Origin: a virus
Virus record (IMG/VR): IMGVR_UViG_3300049846_000494
Location: 1-22,624 of that record
DNA: 22,624 bases
Strand: one strand, 5' to 3'
Shown here: in pieces, positions 7,043 to 11,895 of the stretch
How the letters are laid out: every line of letters starts with the position of its first letter
How positions within the stretch are numbered: the first letter of the stretch is position 1
Position numbers and translations under genes: made by a program
The notes under the pieces: generated by a model
What the model saw: the letters and a program-made list of their open reading frames with translations, nothing else
Databases searched by the model: none
Told to the model about the DNA's origin: nothing

Positions 7043-7242
7043 CGCCCCATCAGCTCGCACTCGAGGCGAGCGATCTCGTTAACGGCCTGCTGCAGCAGCT
7101 GCTGCTGATAGCAGGCTTGTTTCAGGAGCGCGGCAGCCATTGGGCCTGCATCTTTGCTTGTGAGCAGGGTGCGGGCCTGTTTTTCGATCTCGAACTGCTG
7201 CTCTGGCGATAGCTGGACAGCCATCCACTCACCGAAGTTCAT
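7039..7242 (-). CDS. small helical protein, faint NblA resemblance
   Basis: A 67-residue, nearly all-helical protein on the strand opposite to its neighbours. The central part has LSPEQQFEIEKQAR, a short break, then a Gln-rich helix QQQLLQQAVNEIARLE. The pattern of an EQ(E/Q)F start followed by two helices is similar to NblA, the small phycobilisome-degradation adaptor found in cyanobacteria and some freshwater cyanophages. The similarity is short and may be a generic helical pattern. ATG 7242 or ATG 7224 could be the start; the second begins just before the similar region. Its stop overlaps the SSB stop. If not NblA-like, it is an unknown small phage protein. Confidence 0.55.
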   Translation of the reverse strand: MNFGEWMAVQLSPEQQFEIEKQARTLLTSKDAGPMAAALLKQACYQQQLLQQAVNEIARLECELMGR

Positions 7243-7278
7243 GGTGCCATAGTGGAGGGGTACAGGTTCAGGTTACCT

Positions 7279-7512
7279 ATGGAGTGCCCACGCTGCGGTA
7301 GCGGTGAGATCAGGGCGATTGCGACGAACGGGAAGCAACCTGACAAGGTGACCCGCCAGCGGCGATGTGTGGACTGCCGCCACGTCTGGTACACGGTTGA
7401 GCTGCCGGTGAGCCTGGTGGCAATCGGCTGGGCACGGACACCGGATACCAACAAAAGCGTGCCCGTTCTTAGGGTCCCGGTGGAATTGGCGGTTGGCACC
7501 AATGCTGTGTAA
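7279..7512 (+). CDS. zinc-ribbon protein (NrdR/Ogr-like ribbon)
   Basis: A 77-residue protein that starts with CPRCG and has a second knuckle CVDC (Cys3, Cys6, Cys30, Cys33), then HVWYTVE. The spacing resembles the zinc ribbon of NrdR and of phage Ogr-type activators, with basic residues between the knuckles (KVTRQRR) suited to nucleic-acid binding. The ATP-cone of true NrdR is absent. ATG 7279 is chosen because it places the first Cys pair at the N-terminus; GTG 7252 would add nine residues. It sits just upstream of the lambda-like promoter at 7533, so it may be a transcription regulator, but that is inference. Confidence 0.65.
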   Translation: MECPRCGSGEIRAIATNGKQPDKVTRQRRCVDCRHVWYTVELPVSLVAIGWARTPDTNKSVPVLRVPVELAVGTNAV

Positions 7513-7532
7513 CGGGATATGACAACGACCCG

Positions 7533-7560
7533 TTGACGTACACCGCTGGCGGTGTATCAT
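7533..7560 (+). promoter_or_regulatory. sigma-70 promoter with lambda-like palindromic operator
   Basis: TTGACG (7533-7538) and TATCAT (7555-7560) form a good sigma-70 promoter with 16-base spacing. The whole spacer is an 18-bp perfect palindrome, TACACCGC-TG-GCGGTGTA (7539-7556), running into the -10 box. The block CTGGCGGTG also occurs at the same place in lambda pL and pR, where it is part of the CI/Cro operators. A repressor bound here would block RNA polymerase directly. The promoter faces the twelve-gene operon beginning at 7700. Confidence 0.7.
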
Positions 7561-7699
7561 CACGGCACGAGGGGAGCGGTCCACTCGCAAAACTCAACCG
7601 CCGGCCGAACAGCGCACACGAGGCCGCTAAACCCGAGCGCAACAGGGCCTGACTAAGCCCGCATCGCCGGTTGGCCCGGCACATTTATCTATCACCACC
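7561..7699 (+). other. leader of the microgene operon
   Basis: About 130 bases of untranslated leader between the promoter and the first ATG. It can form two short hairpins: GGGC/GCCC (7645-7648 with 7657-7660) and GCCGG/CCGGC (7666-7670 with 7676-7680). The block GCAACAGGGCCT (7639-7650) is repeated exactly at 10556-10567 after the last gene of the same operon. No Shine-Dalgarno site precedes ATG 7700; instead the bases are TCACCACC, as before ATG 11654. Confidence 0.45.
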
Positions 7700-7855
7700 A
7701 TGAAGCACGCACTGACGAGCGACTGGGGGCCGATTCTTTACGTATGGACTGCTCAGCTCGCCGAAATCATCGTGGCCGTGTACGTAGCCGGGCTAATGCT
7801 CGGCGCGTGGCTGCATCGCCTCAACAACCGCATCGCCAAGATGGTCGCATCATGA
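7700..7855 (+). CDS. small single-pass membrane protein
   Basis: A 51-residue protein, first in the operon. Residues ~11-38 (from PILYVWTAQL through the Leu/Gly-rich part) form one long hydrophobic segment, followed by a basic tail HRLNNRIAK, predicting a single membrane helix with the C-terminus in the cytoplasm. The stop overlaps the start of the next gene as ATGA. No family is recognised. The neighbour also encodes a tiny membrane protein, so the two could form a pair. The gene is supported by the ATG, the leader position and the exact overlap with the following gene. Confidence 0.65.
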   Translation: MKHALTSDWGPILYVWTAQLAEIIVAVYVAGLMLGAWLHRLNNRIAKMVAS

Positions 7856-7989
7856 TCAACCGCATCAACAACGCCATTTGCCTGCTGATCGTTGCTGGCG
7901 TGTTCGCCATGATCGGCATCGAATCCGGAAATCAAACCAGTGCCACTCACTCTGGTACGCAGTCCTATGTGGAGGTGCGCCATGACTGA
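7852..7989 (+). CDS. small membrane protein, second of a pair
   Basis: A 45-residue protein with one hydrophobic segment at residues ~8-24 (AICLLIVAGVFAMIGI) after a short basic start (MINRINN), and a polar Ser/Thr-rich tail. It could be an N-terminally anchored membrane protein or carry an uncleaved signal. It starts inside the stop of the preceding membrane protein (ATGA) and its own end overlaps the next start by eight bases. Function is unknown. Small phage membrane proteins of this kind include superinfection-exclusion factors and holin-like proteins, but nothing in the sequence selects among these. Confidence 0.6.
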   Translation: MINRINNAICLLIVAGVFAMIGIESGNQTSATHSGTQSYVEVRHD

Positions 7990-8155
7990 ACGCCGTTACT
8001 ACTTTCAGATTCCAAGCTGCAACGTGATCGACTGCGTGATGGCGGTAAGCATCACGGACGCTAAGGATCAAGCGTTCAAGGAATACGGCCACCAGTGGCC
8101 CGATCTTGAGTGGATCAATGCCGACACCGTTACTGAGTCTGTGATCTATGGCTGA
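7982..8155 (+). CDS. small hypothetical protein
   Basis: A 57-residue soluble protein beginning MTERRYYFQIPSC. Two beta-like strands are followed by a helix with ITDAKDQAFKEYGHQWPDLEWI and a final strand. No family is recognised. The helix-then-WP layout (AKDQAFKEYGHQWPD) is loosely repeated in the next gene (KKHAIRYAQNRWPGA), suggesting the two may be distant relatives. Start and stop both overlap neighbours by eight bases, the usual spacing in this operon. Confidence 0.6.
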   Translation: MTERRYYFQIPSCNVIDCVMAVSITDAKDQAFKEYGHQWPDLEWINADTVTESVIYG

Positions 8156-8381
8156 GGTTAAAGGCGCGTTGTTTCAATGGCGCAACGATGAAGAGGTTGG
8201 CGCTTGTTATGGCGAAGGCGTCAGCAGGCCACGCCACAATGCCCGCGTGCGTGACTACACCGTGATGGTCTACCCGCGAGGCGGGCAACCACTGAAGTGG
8301 TATACACGGGCCGAAAGCAAGAAGCACGCGATCCGATACGCGCAGAACCGCTGGCCTGGCGCCACAGTGGAGGTGATGTGA
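8148..8381 (+). CDS. small hypothetical protein
   Basis: A 77-residue protein with mixed strands and one C-terminal helix: DYTVMVYPRGG and LKWYTRAESKKHAIRYAQNRWPG, then TVEVM. The strand-strand-helix-strand pattern suggests a compact alpha/beta fold, perhaps related to the preceding gene product. It overlaps the previous gene by eight bases and its stop overlaps the next start as TGATG. No function can be assigned. Confidence 0.6.
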   Translation: MAEVKGALFQWRNDEEVGACYGEGVSRPRHNARVRDYTVMVYPRGGQPLKWYTRAESKKHAIRYAQNRWPGATVEVM

Positions 8382-8584
8382 TGGCAGATCACATTCGCGC
8401 CAAACTGGAAGCTTTGATCAGCGATTCCGGCATGTTCAACGCCGGCCGCCAGGAAGAACGTGTGCGACTGGGCAACCTACTGCGCGTTCGCCTGGATGAG
8501 CTGGCCAATCTGCCAAGCCATCCGCACATTTCCGCACGCCGCGAAGAATTGCTCAACATCTTGCAAGCCCTAGTGATCCCATGA
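8381..8584 (+). CDS. small helical hypothetical protein
   Basis: A 67-residue, mostly helical protein. A first helix (HIRAKLEALISD), a second basic helix (GRQEERVRLGNLLRVRLDELAN) and a third (ARREELLNILQALV) are separated by short turns, suggesting a small helical bundle. No known family is recognised. ATG 8381 overlaps the preceding stop as TGATG and the end overlaps the following start as ATGA, which supports this start over upstream ones in the same frame. Confidence 0.6.
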   Translation: MADHIRAKLEALISDSGMFNAGRQEERVRLGNLLRVRLDELANLPSHPHISARREELLNILQALVIP

Positions 8585-8871
8585 ACCGAGTGCAACTGGA
8601 TCAGCAACGCGCCAACATGATGGACGCGCTCTACGAGCGCAGCGGCCGTGATGAACTGCCCTACGGCCATCCACTCCGCAGCACCTACACCGGCCTGTGG
8701 GAAGAATTTTGCCGCGACATTGCAGCCAACTTTCGGGACACTGACTACGCGGACATGTTCGCCCGCGTGGTGGGTGCCATGGATGCCACGCAGTCGGTGA
8801 TGACTGAGAAACAGGCCCAGCAGGCGATCGAGGTTTGCCGGCAGCAGCTGCTGGGGGATAAGTGGCGATGA
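8581..8871 (+). CDS. hypothetical protein
   Basis: A 96-residue, mainly helical protein with the motif DALYERSGRDELPYGHPL (residues ~15-32) followed by TYTGLWEEFCRDIA. I associate this style with conserved small proteins of cyanobacterial phages, but I cannot name a family or role. The start overlaps the previous stop and the stop overlaps ATG of thyX (ATGA), so it is translated directly ahead of thymidylate synthase. Confidence 0.65.
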   Translation: MNRVQLDQQRANMMDALYERSGRDELPYGHPLRSTYTGLWEEFCRDIAANFRDTDYADMFARVVGAMDATQSVMTEKQAQQAIEVCRQQLLGDKWR

Positions 8872-9494
8872 GCGTTGAGCTGATCCACTGCACGCCAGAT
8901 GCTGAGGCGTTGATCGTCAAGATGGCCAGGGTGAGCAATCCGGCCAACGCCGACAATCAGGCCACCGCGCCAAGGCTGCTGCGCTACCTGATCCGGCACC
9001 GGCACTGGTCACCGTTCGAGATGGCCAGCCTGTGCCTGAAGATCGAAACCGAGCGCGATATCGCGGCGCAGATCCTGCGGCACCGGTCGTTCAGCTTCCA
9101 GGAGTTCTCCACCCGTTACGCCGTCACCGGCCGTGCGCAGGCGCCACGCTTGCGCCGGCAAGACACGGAGAACCGGCAGAACAGCCACGACGATCTGGAC
9201 CCGACAGCGCAGCAGGCATGGGGCAACCTGCTGAGCGATCACCTCACGCGATCCCACGCGCTCTACCAGCAGTTGCTGGAGCAGGGCATTGCCAAGGAGA
9301 CAGCGCGCCGGATCCTGCCACTCTGCACGCCAACCACGCTTTATATGCACGGCACGCTCAGAAGCTGGATCCACTACATCAATGTGCGGACTGATCCGTC
9401 AACGCAGCTGGAGCACCGTGAGATTGCGTTGGCCGCGCGCGAGATCTTCGCTCAGCAGTTCCCCGCCATTGCAGAGGCCGCCTTCAATGACTGA
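8868..9494 (+). CDS. thyX: flavin-dependent thymidylate synthase ThyX
   Basis: A 208-residue ThyX, the FAD-dependent enzyme that methylates dUMP to dTMP using methylenetetrahydrofolate and NADPH. The family signature RHR-x7-S is present as RHRSFSFQEFS (residues 71-81), followed by TRY. The C-terminal substrate-binding part has SWIHYINVRTDPSTQLEHRE. The length is typical for ThyX. ATG 8868 is chosen because it overlaps the preceding stop as ATGA; an in-frame GTG at 8862 would add two residues. The 3' end overlaps the DUF3310 gene by eight bases. Together with the dCTP deaminase-family gene at 11896 it would let the phage make dTMP from host dCTP. Phages often carry this gene to raise thymidine supply. 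Confidence 0.95.
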   Translation: MSVELIHCTPDAEALIVKMARVSNPANADNQATAPRLLRYLIRHRHWSPFEMASLCLKIETERDIAAQILRHRSFSFQEFSTRYAVTGRAQAPRLRRQDTENRQNSHDDLDPTAQQAWGNLLSDHLTRSHALYQQLLEQGIAKETARRILPLCTPTTLYMHGTLRSWIHYINVRTDPSTQLEHREIALAAREIFAQQFPAIAEAAFND

Positions 9495-9720
9495 TCCAAT
9501 CAACCCAGACCACTATCGCCGCGGCCCAGTGGAGGCCATCGACGTGATCGAGGCTGCCATAGCGGATGCGCCGCATATGGTGCCCGCCTACTTGCACGGT
9601 CAGGCGCTCAAGTATCTGCTGCGGCTGTGGTGTAAGGGCAATGCTCTGCAAGATGCCCGGCAAGATGCCCGCAAGTGCCGCTGGTATCTCGATCGGCTGA
9701 TTGCCAAACTAGAGGGATGA
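9487..9720 (+). CDS. DUF3310 protein
   Basis: A 77-residue protein of the DUF3310 family, recognised by INPDHYRRGPVEAIDVIEA at residues 5-23 and the C-terminal GQALKYLLRLWCKGN ... DARKCRWYLDRLI. The domain is widespread in phages, often near nucleotide-metabolism genes, and occurs in proteins related to the T7 gene 1.7 nucleotide kinase. Here it stands alone without an extra domain. It starts inside the end of thyX (eight-base overlap), which fits a nucleotide-metabolism role, though the activity of the isolated domain is uncertain. Its end overlaps the next start. Confidence 0.85.
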   Translation: MTDPINPDHYRRGPVEAIDVIEAAIADAPHMVPAYLHGQALKYLLRLWCKGNALQDARQDARKCRWYLDRLIAKLEG

Positions 9721-9947
9721 TGCACCTGCCAGGCCTAAACCTGCTCGAGCGCTTTGCGCTGTGGTTGTTGGTGCGCAGCCCGCGAACCAGCATGGTGGTG
9801 GTGAAAGAACTGCACTGGCCAACGGTGTTTGTGGCGGCCAATCCGCTGGATCCGGTGGCGGCGCACGTCACGGGCGGCCAATCAGAACCAGCCTCGCTGC
9901 AGCTCGAGCGGATCTACCACCTGCCGAGCTACGGGGAAGACGAGTGA
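9717..9947 (+). CDS. small hypothetical protein
   Basis: A 76-residue protein with a hydrophobic N-terminal part (LNLLERFALWLLV), two beta-like strands (SMVVVKELHW, TVFVAANP) and an acidic tail. ATG codons at 9717 and 9720 are both possible starts; the first overlaps the DUF3310 stop as ATGA, and AGAGGG just upstream could be a Shine-Dalgarno site. The N-terminus may be an amphipathic helix rather than a true membrane segment. No family is recognised. Confidence 0.6.
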   Translation: MMHLPGLNLLERFALWLLVRSPRTSMVVVKELHWPTVFVAANPLDPVAAHVTGGQSEPASLQLERIYHLPSYGEDE

Positions 9948-10267
9948 TCAGTCTGCACGCCGGCCGTTTGCTGCTGGTGTGCAGCCGCTCCGATCACAAC
10001 TGGCACGCGCGCATCGTGCTCGGTCCGAAACCCGAGCTGCAGCTCGAGGCCGATACCGGCACCGTGCAGCTGCAGGAAGCGCTGCTGCGGGCGCAGTCGA
10101 TCTATCGCGCAGCGGTCACCAACCTGCGGCCAGCTGGTGGCGCGCCAATGTGTTGGGATTGCCGCTTCTGGGAGATGGGGCACCAGCGCTGCGGGTATGA
10201 GTTGCCAGAATCGAAGAGAAGCGGCGGCCGTTTCGCGGCCAGGTGTGATCTCTATGTTCGGTCCTGA
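9944..10267 (+). CDS. small protein with C-terminal Cys cluster
   Basis: A 107-residue protein. Residues 1-55 form strands and a helix (HAGRLLLVCSRS, HARIVLGPK, LQEALLRAQSIYRAAV). The last 45 residues carry CWDCRFWEMGHQRCGYELPE and a final AARCDLY, a C-x2-C ... C ... C pattern that often binds zinc or a metal cluster in small phage proteins. It starts with GTG 9944, which overlaps the previous stop as GTGA, and it overlaps the next gene by 14 bases. Function is unknown. Confidence 0.6.
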   Translation: MISLHAGRLLLVCSRSDHNWHARIVLGPKPELQLEADTGTVQLQEALLRAQSIYRAAVTNLRPAGGAPMCWDCRFWEMGHQRCGYELPESKRSGGRFAARCDLYVRS

Positions 10268-10424
10268 GGTGCTCAGCCGCACCGAGCGCGATGGCGGCAG
10301 CATCGAAACGCTGATGCCAGTCAACGGCGAGATCTATTACCGCAGCTGCGTTGGCGGCACATGCCGCTACAGCTCCGACCTATGGCAGGCCGAGCTATAC
10401 CTCGATCACCTGCTCGGCCGCTGA
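10254..10424 (+). CDS. small hypothetical protein
   Basis: A 56-residue protein beginning MFGPEVLSRTERDGG and ending with WQAELYLDHLLGR. Two predicted strands (EIYYRSCVGGTCRY) contain two Cys four residues apart. It starts 14 bases before the stop of the preceding gene and its stop overlaps the next start as TGATG. No family or role is recognised. Confidence 0.5.
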   Translation: MFGPEVLSRTERDGGSIETLMPVNGEIYYRSCVGGTCRYSSDLWQAELYLDHLLGR

Positions 10425-10510
10425 TGCTCCACGACGTGCTGATCCTGGTGGTGGAGTATTGGGTGACGTGCCTGATCGCGCTGTGGGTGTGCAGCCGGAT
10501 TCTGCCCTAG
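10424..10510 (+). CDS. 28-residue membrane microprotein
   Basis: The last reading frame of the operon encodes 28 residues, almost all hydrophobic (HDVLILVVEYWVTCLIALWVC), enough for one membrane helix. ATG 10424 overlaps the preceding stop as TGATG, the same coupling used through the operon, which is the main reason to believe in it. It ends with a TAG shortly before the structured 3' region. Function is unknown; a chance frame cannot be excluded. Confidence 0.4.
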   Translation: MLHDVLILVVEYWVTCLIALWVCSRILP

Positions 10511-10536
10511 CCTGACTGCGTTCCCGCTCTGCTTCG

Positions 10537-10613
10537 GCATCGGGCTAAGTCCCTGGCAACAGGGCCTCATCGGGTTTACCAAGTCTGACTCTCTGCAGGC
10601 AGTCCCCCGATGC
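10537..10613 (+). ncRNA. possible structured RNA in the operon 3' region
   Basis: A 77-base stretch is closed by a perfect 8-bp stem, GCATCGGG (10537-10544) with CCCGATGC (10606-10613). Inside are a 5-bp hairpin with a GCAA loop (10551-10564) and a weak hairpin (10586-10604, GACT/AGTC). This gives a three-way-junction-like shape of tRNA size, but no T-arm or anticodon arm fits. It could be a regulatory RNA, an RNA-stabilising 3' end or chance pairing. Confidence 0.3.
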
Positions 10614-10659
10614 GACAACATCAGCGGTCGCGGATTCGCCAAGACTGCCGAGGTAGCCG

Positions 10660-10681
10660 AGCCCCTGGGAAACCGGGGGCT
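10660..10681 (+). terminator. GNRA-capped hairpin, likely end of the microgene operon
   Basis: AGCCCCTGG (10660-10668) pairs with CCGGGGGCT (10673-10681) across a GAAA tetraloop, with one G-U pair. The stem is followed on plus by TTTGGTGTATTTG, a weak U-rich tract. No U-tract follows on the minus strand. Its position 150 bases after the last operon gene fits a rightward terminator of moderate quality. The stretch 10511-10785 has no supportable gene otherwise. Confidence 0.55.
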
Positions 10682-10785
10682 TTGGTGTATTTGGGTGCCC
10701 GGTGGCTGGTCCGCACGAGGTGCCAGCCTCACCGCTGCCGGGCGCAGCGGACGACTGAGATCCGAAGATCAACAGAACCCAGAGC

Positions 10786-11112
10786 TTAGCCATCTGCAAG
10801 CCAACGTGCGATCGCCCACTCGCCCAGAGCTGACCAGAACGGCTGCTGGCGATACCAGTCCACCCACGGCTTGTGCCCCTTGGAGCAGTTGCAGCCCATG
10901 CAGCAGGCGACCATGTTGCTCGGCACGGTAATGCCGCCGTGCGCCTTGGGGATGATGTGATCGAGCGTCGGGCTGCGGCCGAGATCATCGCCGCAGTAGG
11001 CGCAGCGATAGTTCCAGGCGAGGAGGATCTGATCACGGGCTGATCGCCGGGTGACCAGCCGGGTCTCGTCAATCCGGTGTCGATCCACTGAGATCCGGCG
11101 GCAGGGGGACAC
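10786..11112 (-). CDS. HNH endonuclease
   Basis: A 108-residue HNH nuclease with zinc knuckles. CAYC (Cys37, Cys40) is followed by LDHIIPKAHGG (Asp51-His52) and SNMVACCMGCNCSKG (Asn66, Cys71, Cys74, Lys78), the standard beta-beta-alpha-metal layout of McrA-type HNH proteins. Short single-domain HNH proteins of phages act as homing nucleases or in genome packaging; no terminase is in view to favour packaging. Only GTG starts are available: GTG 11112 overlaps the upstream gene by 44 bases, whereas GTG 11088 would reduce this to 20. It lies on the strand opposite to the adjacent microgene operon. Confidence 0.85.
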   Translation of the reverse strand: MSPCRRISVDRHRIDETRLVTRRSARDQILLAWNYRCAYCGDDLGRSPTLDHIIPKAHGGITVPSNMVACCMGCNCSKGHKPWVDWYRQQPFWSALGEWAIARWLADG

Positions 11113-11254
11113 AGTTCACCTCGATGTCGATGATGTCTTCATCGGAGGGGATGAACTCGGCCAGGTGGCTGTAGATGTCAGCTGGCAGGTCGTCGGGATC
11201 GGAGTCCGATCGGATGATGAGCTTGGCGGAGATCTCTAGGTAGAACGCCCGCAT
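11069..11254 (-). CDS. small acidic hypothetical protein
   Basis: A 61-residue acidic protein: strand MRAFYLEISAKLIIRSDS, helix DDLPADIYSHLAEFI, strand DIIDIEVNCVPLP. This simple beta-alpha-beta layout and acidic character are seen in many small phage proteins, but no family is named. ATG 11254 is chosen; the frame stays open further upstream, but the extra residues look like unrelated low-complexity sequence and would cross the promoter region of the divergent gene. It overlaps the HNH gene, suggesting co-transcription. Confidence 0.6.
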   Translation of the reverse strand: MRAFYLEISAKLIIRSDSDPDDLPADIYSHLAEFIPSDEDIIDIEVNCVPLPPDLSGSTPD

Positions 11255-11313
11255 GGGCTGGCCGCCGCTTGCTGCACGGTAGCGGGCGCGACAGGATTGG
11301 GCCTGTGACGGAT

Positions 11314-11369
11314 TGTGAACGGGCCGGCCGATCAGCTCAGGGTGCCCCGTGGGCGGTGTATAGTTCACA
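11314..11369. promoter_or_regulatory. divergent control region with TGTGAAC/GTTCACA arms
   Basis: Between the divergent genes at 11254 and 11390 lie TATAGT (11359-11364), a possible rightward -10 box without a clear -35, and a 7-bp inverted repeat TGTGAAC (11314-11320) / GTTCACA (11363-11369). The block GGCGGTGTAT (11352-11361) matches the right half of the palindrome in the promoter at 7533-7560, at the same place relative to the -10 box. This suggests shared control but is weak evidence. Confidence 0.4.
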
Positions 11370-11389
11370 CATCGACAGCCACCACTCCG

Positions 11390-11614
11390 ATGACCCTCCC
11401 CACCATCGCCAACCGCACCAGCCACTTCCTGATCTCCGCCGATGGCACCCAGCTGGTTCGCTTCTCTGACGCCGGCGACCACCAGATGCTGATGAATCGC
11501 TTTGCTCTCGAAGCTGGCGAATGGGCTCCCCAGGGTGGCGGCTTTGATTGGACTGGCAAAATGCGCCAGCGCTACCAAGCCCTCACTGCCAAGGGCTACC
11601 GCAAGGTCGCCTGA
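11390..11614 (+). CDS. small hypothetical protein
   Basis: A 74-residue protein: FLISADGTQLVRFSDAG (two strands), a helix HQMLMNRFALEAGEW and a basic C-terminal helix KMRQRYQALTAKGYRKV. The compact alpha/beta pattern and basic end might suit nucleic-acid binding, but no family is recognised. It has its own putative promoter just upstream and is followed by a GC-rich UNCG hairpin. The longer frame from 11315 would begin before the putative -10 box, so ATG 11390 is preferred. Confidence 0.65.
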   Translation: MTLPTIANRTSHFLISADGTQLVRFSDAGDHQMLMNRFALEAGEWAPQGGGFDWTGKMRQRYQALTAKGYRKVA

Positions 11615-11622
11615 CCCCTACC

Positions 11623-11640
11623 GGGGCGCTCCGGCGCCCC
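11623..11640 (+). terminator. UNCG-capped GC hairpin after the small gene
   Basis: GGGGCGC (11623-11629) pairs perfectly with GCGCCCC (11634-11640) across a TCCG loop, giving a C(UCCG)G cap, one of the most stable RNA hairpins. It begins nine bases after the stop at 11614 and lacks a U-tract. It may partly terminate or protect the upstream message, or separate translation of the two small genes. Confidence 0.5.
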
Positions 11641-11653
11641 TAACCTCACCACC

Positions 11654-11842
11654 ATGCAATACATCCTCCGCATCGGTCCGTGGCACGTCGGACCGTTTCC
11701 GACCCACATCTCGGCGCAGCACTTCGCCGAGAGCCACGGCTGCGATGACTACACGATGATTCCGTTGGACGATCCGGCTGAGGCGCCGGGGCGGATCTAT
11801 CGGCTGCGCATGGCGGATCTGCAGCATCCGATGCGCAAATAA
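11654..11842 (+). CDS. small hypothetical protein
   Basis: A 62-residue protein starting MQYILRIGPWHVGPF, with THISAQHFAESHGCDDYTMIPLDDP and a C-terminal YRLRMADLQHP. The strand-helix-strand order suggests a small alpha/beta fold. No family is recognised. The start is preceded by TCACCACC rather than a Shine-Dalgarno site, identical to the start of the operon at 7700. Its stop runs directly into the A-tract of the opposite-strand terminator of the dCTP deaminase gene. Confidence 0.65.
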   Translation: MQYILRIGPWHVGPFPTHISAQHFAESHGCDDYTMIPLDDPAEAPGRIYRLRMADLQHPMRK

Positions 11843-11865
11843 AAAACCCGGCTGGCTAGGCCGGG
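11841..11865 (-). terminator. intrinsic terminator of the dCTP deaminase gene
   Basis: Read on minus, CCCGGC (11865-11860) pairs with GCCGGG (11852-11847) over a 7-base loop and is followed by six T. It lies 30 bases beyond the stop of the deaminase gene at 11896. This is the best intrinsic terminator in the window. On the plus strand the hairpin is present but no U-tract follows. Confidence 0.85.
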
Positions 11866-11895
11866 GCAGGCGTCCACTCGTTCTCCGGTGTCAGG

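Noticed and set aside
7533-7560. cloning-vector contamination from a lambda promoter
   Set aside because: Only a short core resembles lambda; the palindrome and flanks differ from pL and pR and continue smoothly into phage genes.
10537-10613. tRNA gene
   Set aside because: The size and 8-bp closing stem are suggestive, but there is no T-arm consensus, no D-loop GG and no anticodon arm on either strand, so it is only listed as a possible structured RNA.
11255-11578. N-terminal extension of the small acidic protein to 169 residues
   Set aside because: The extension overlaps the whole divergent gene at 11390 and its promoter; ATG 11254 gives a compact protein.
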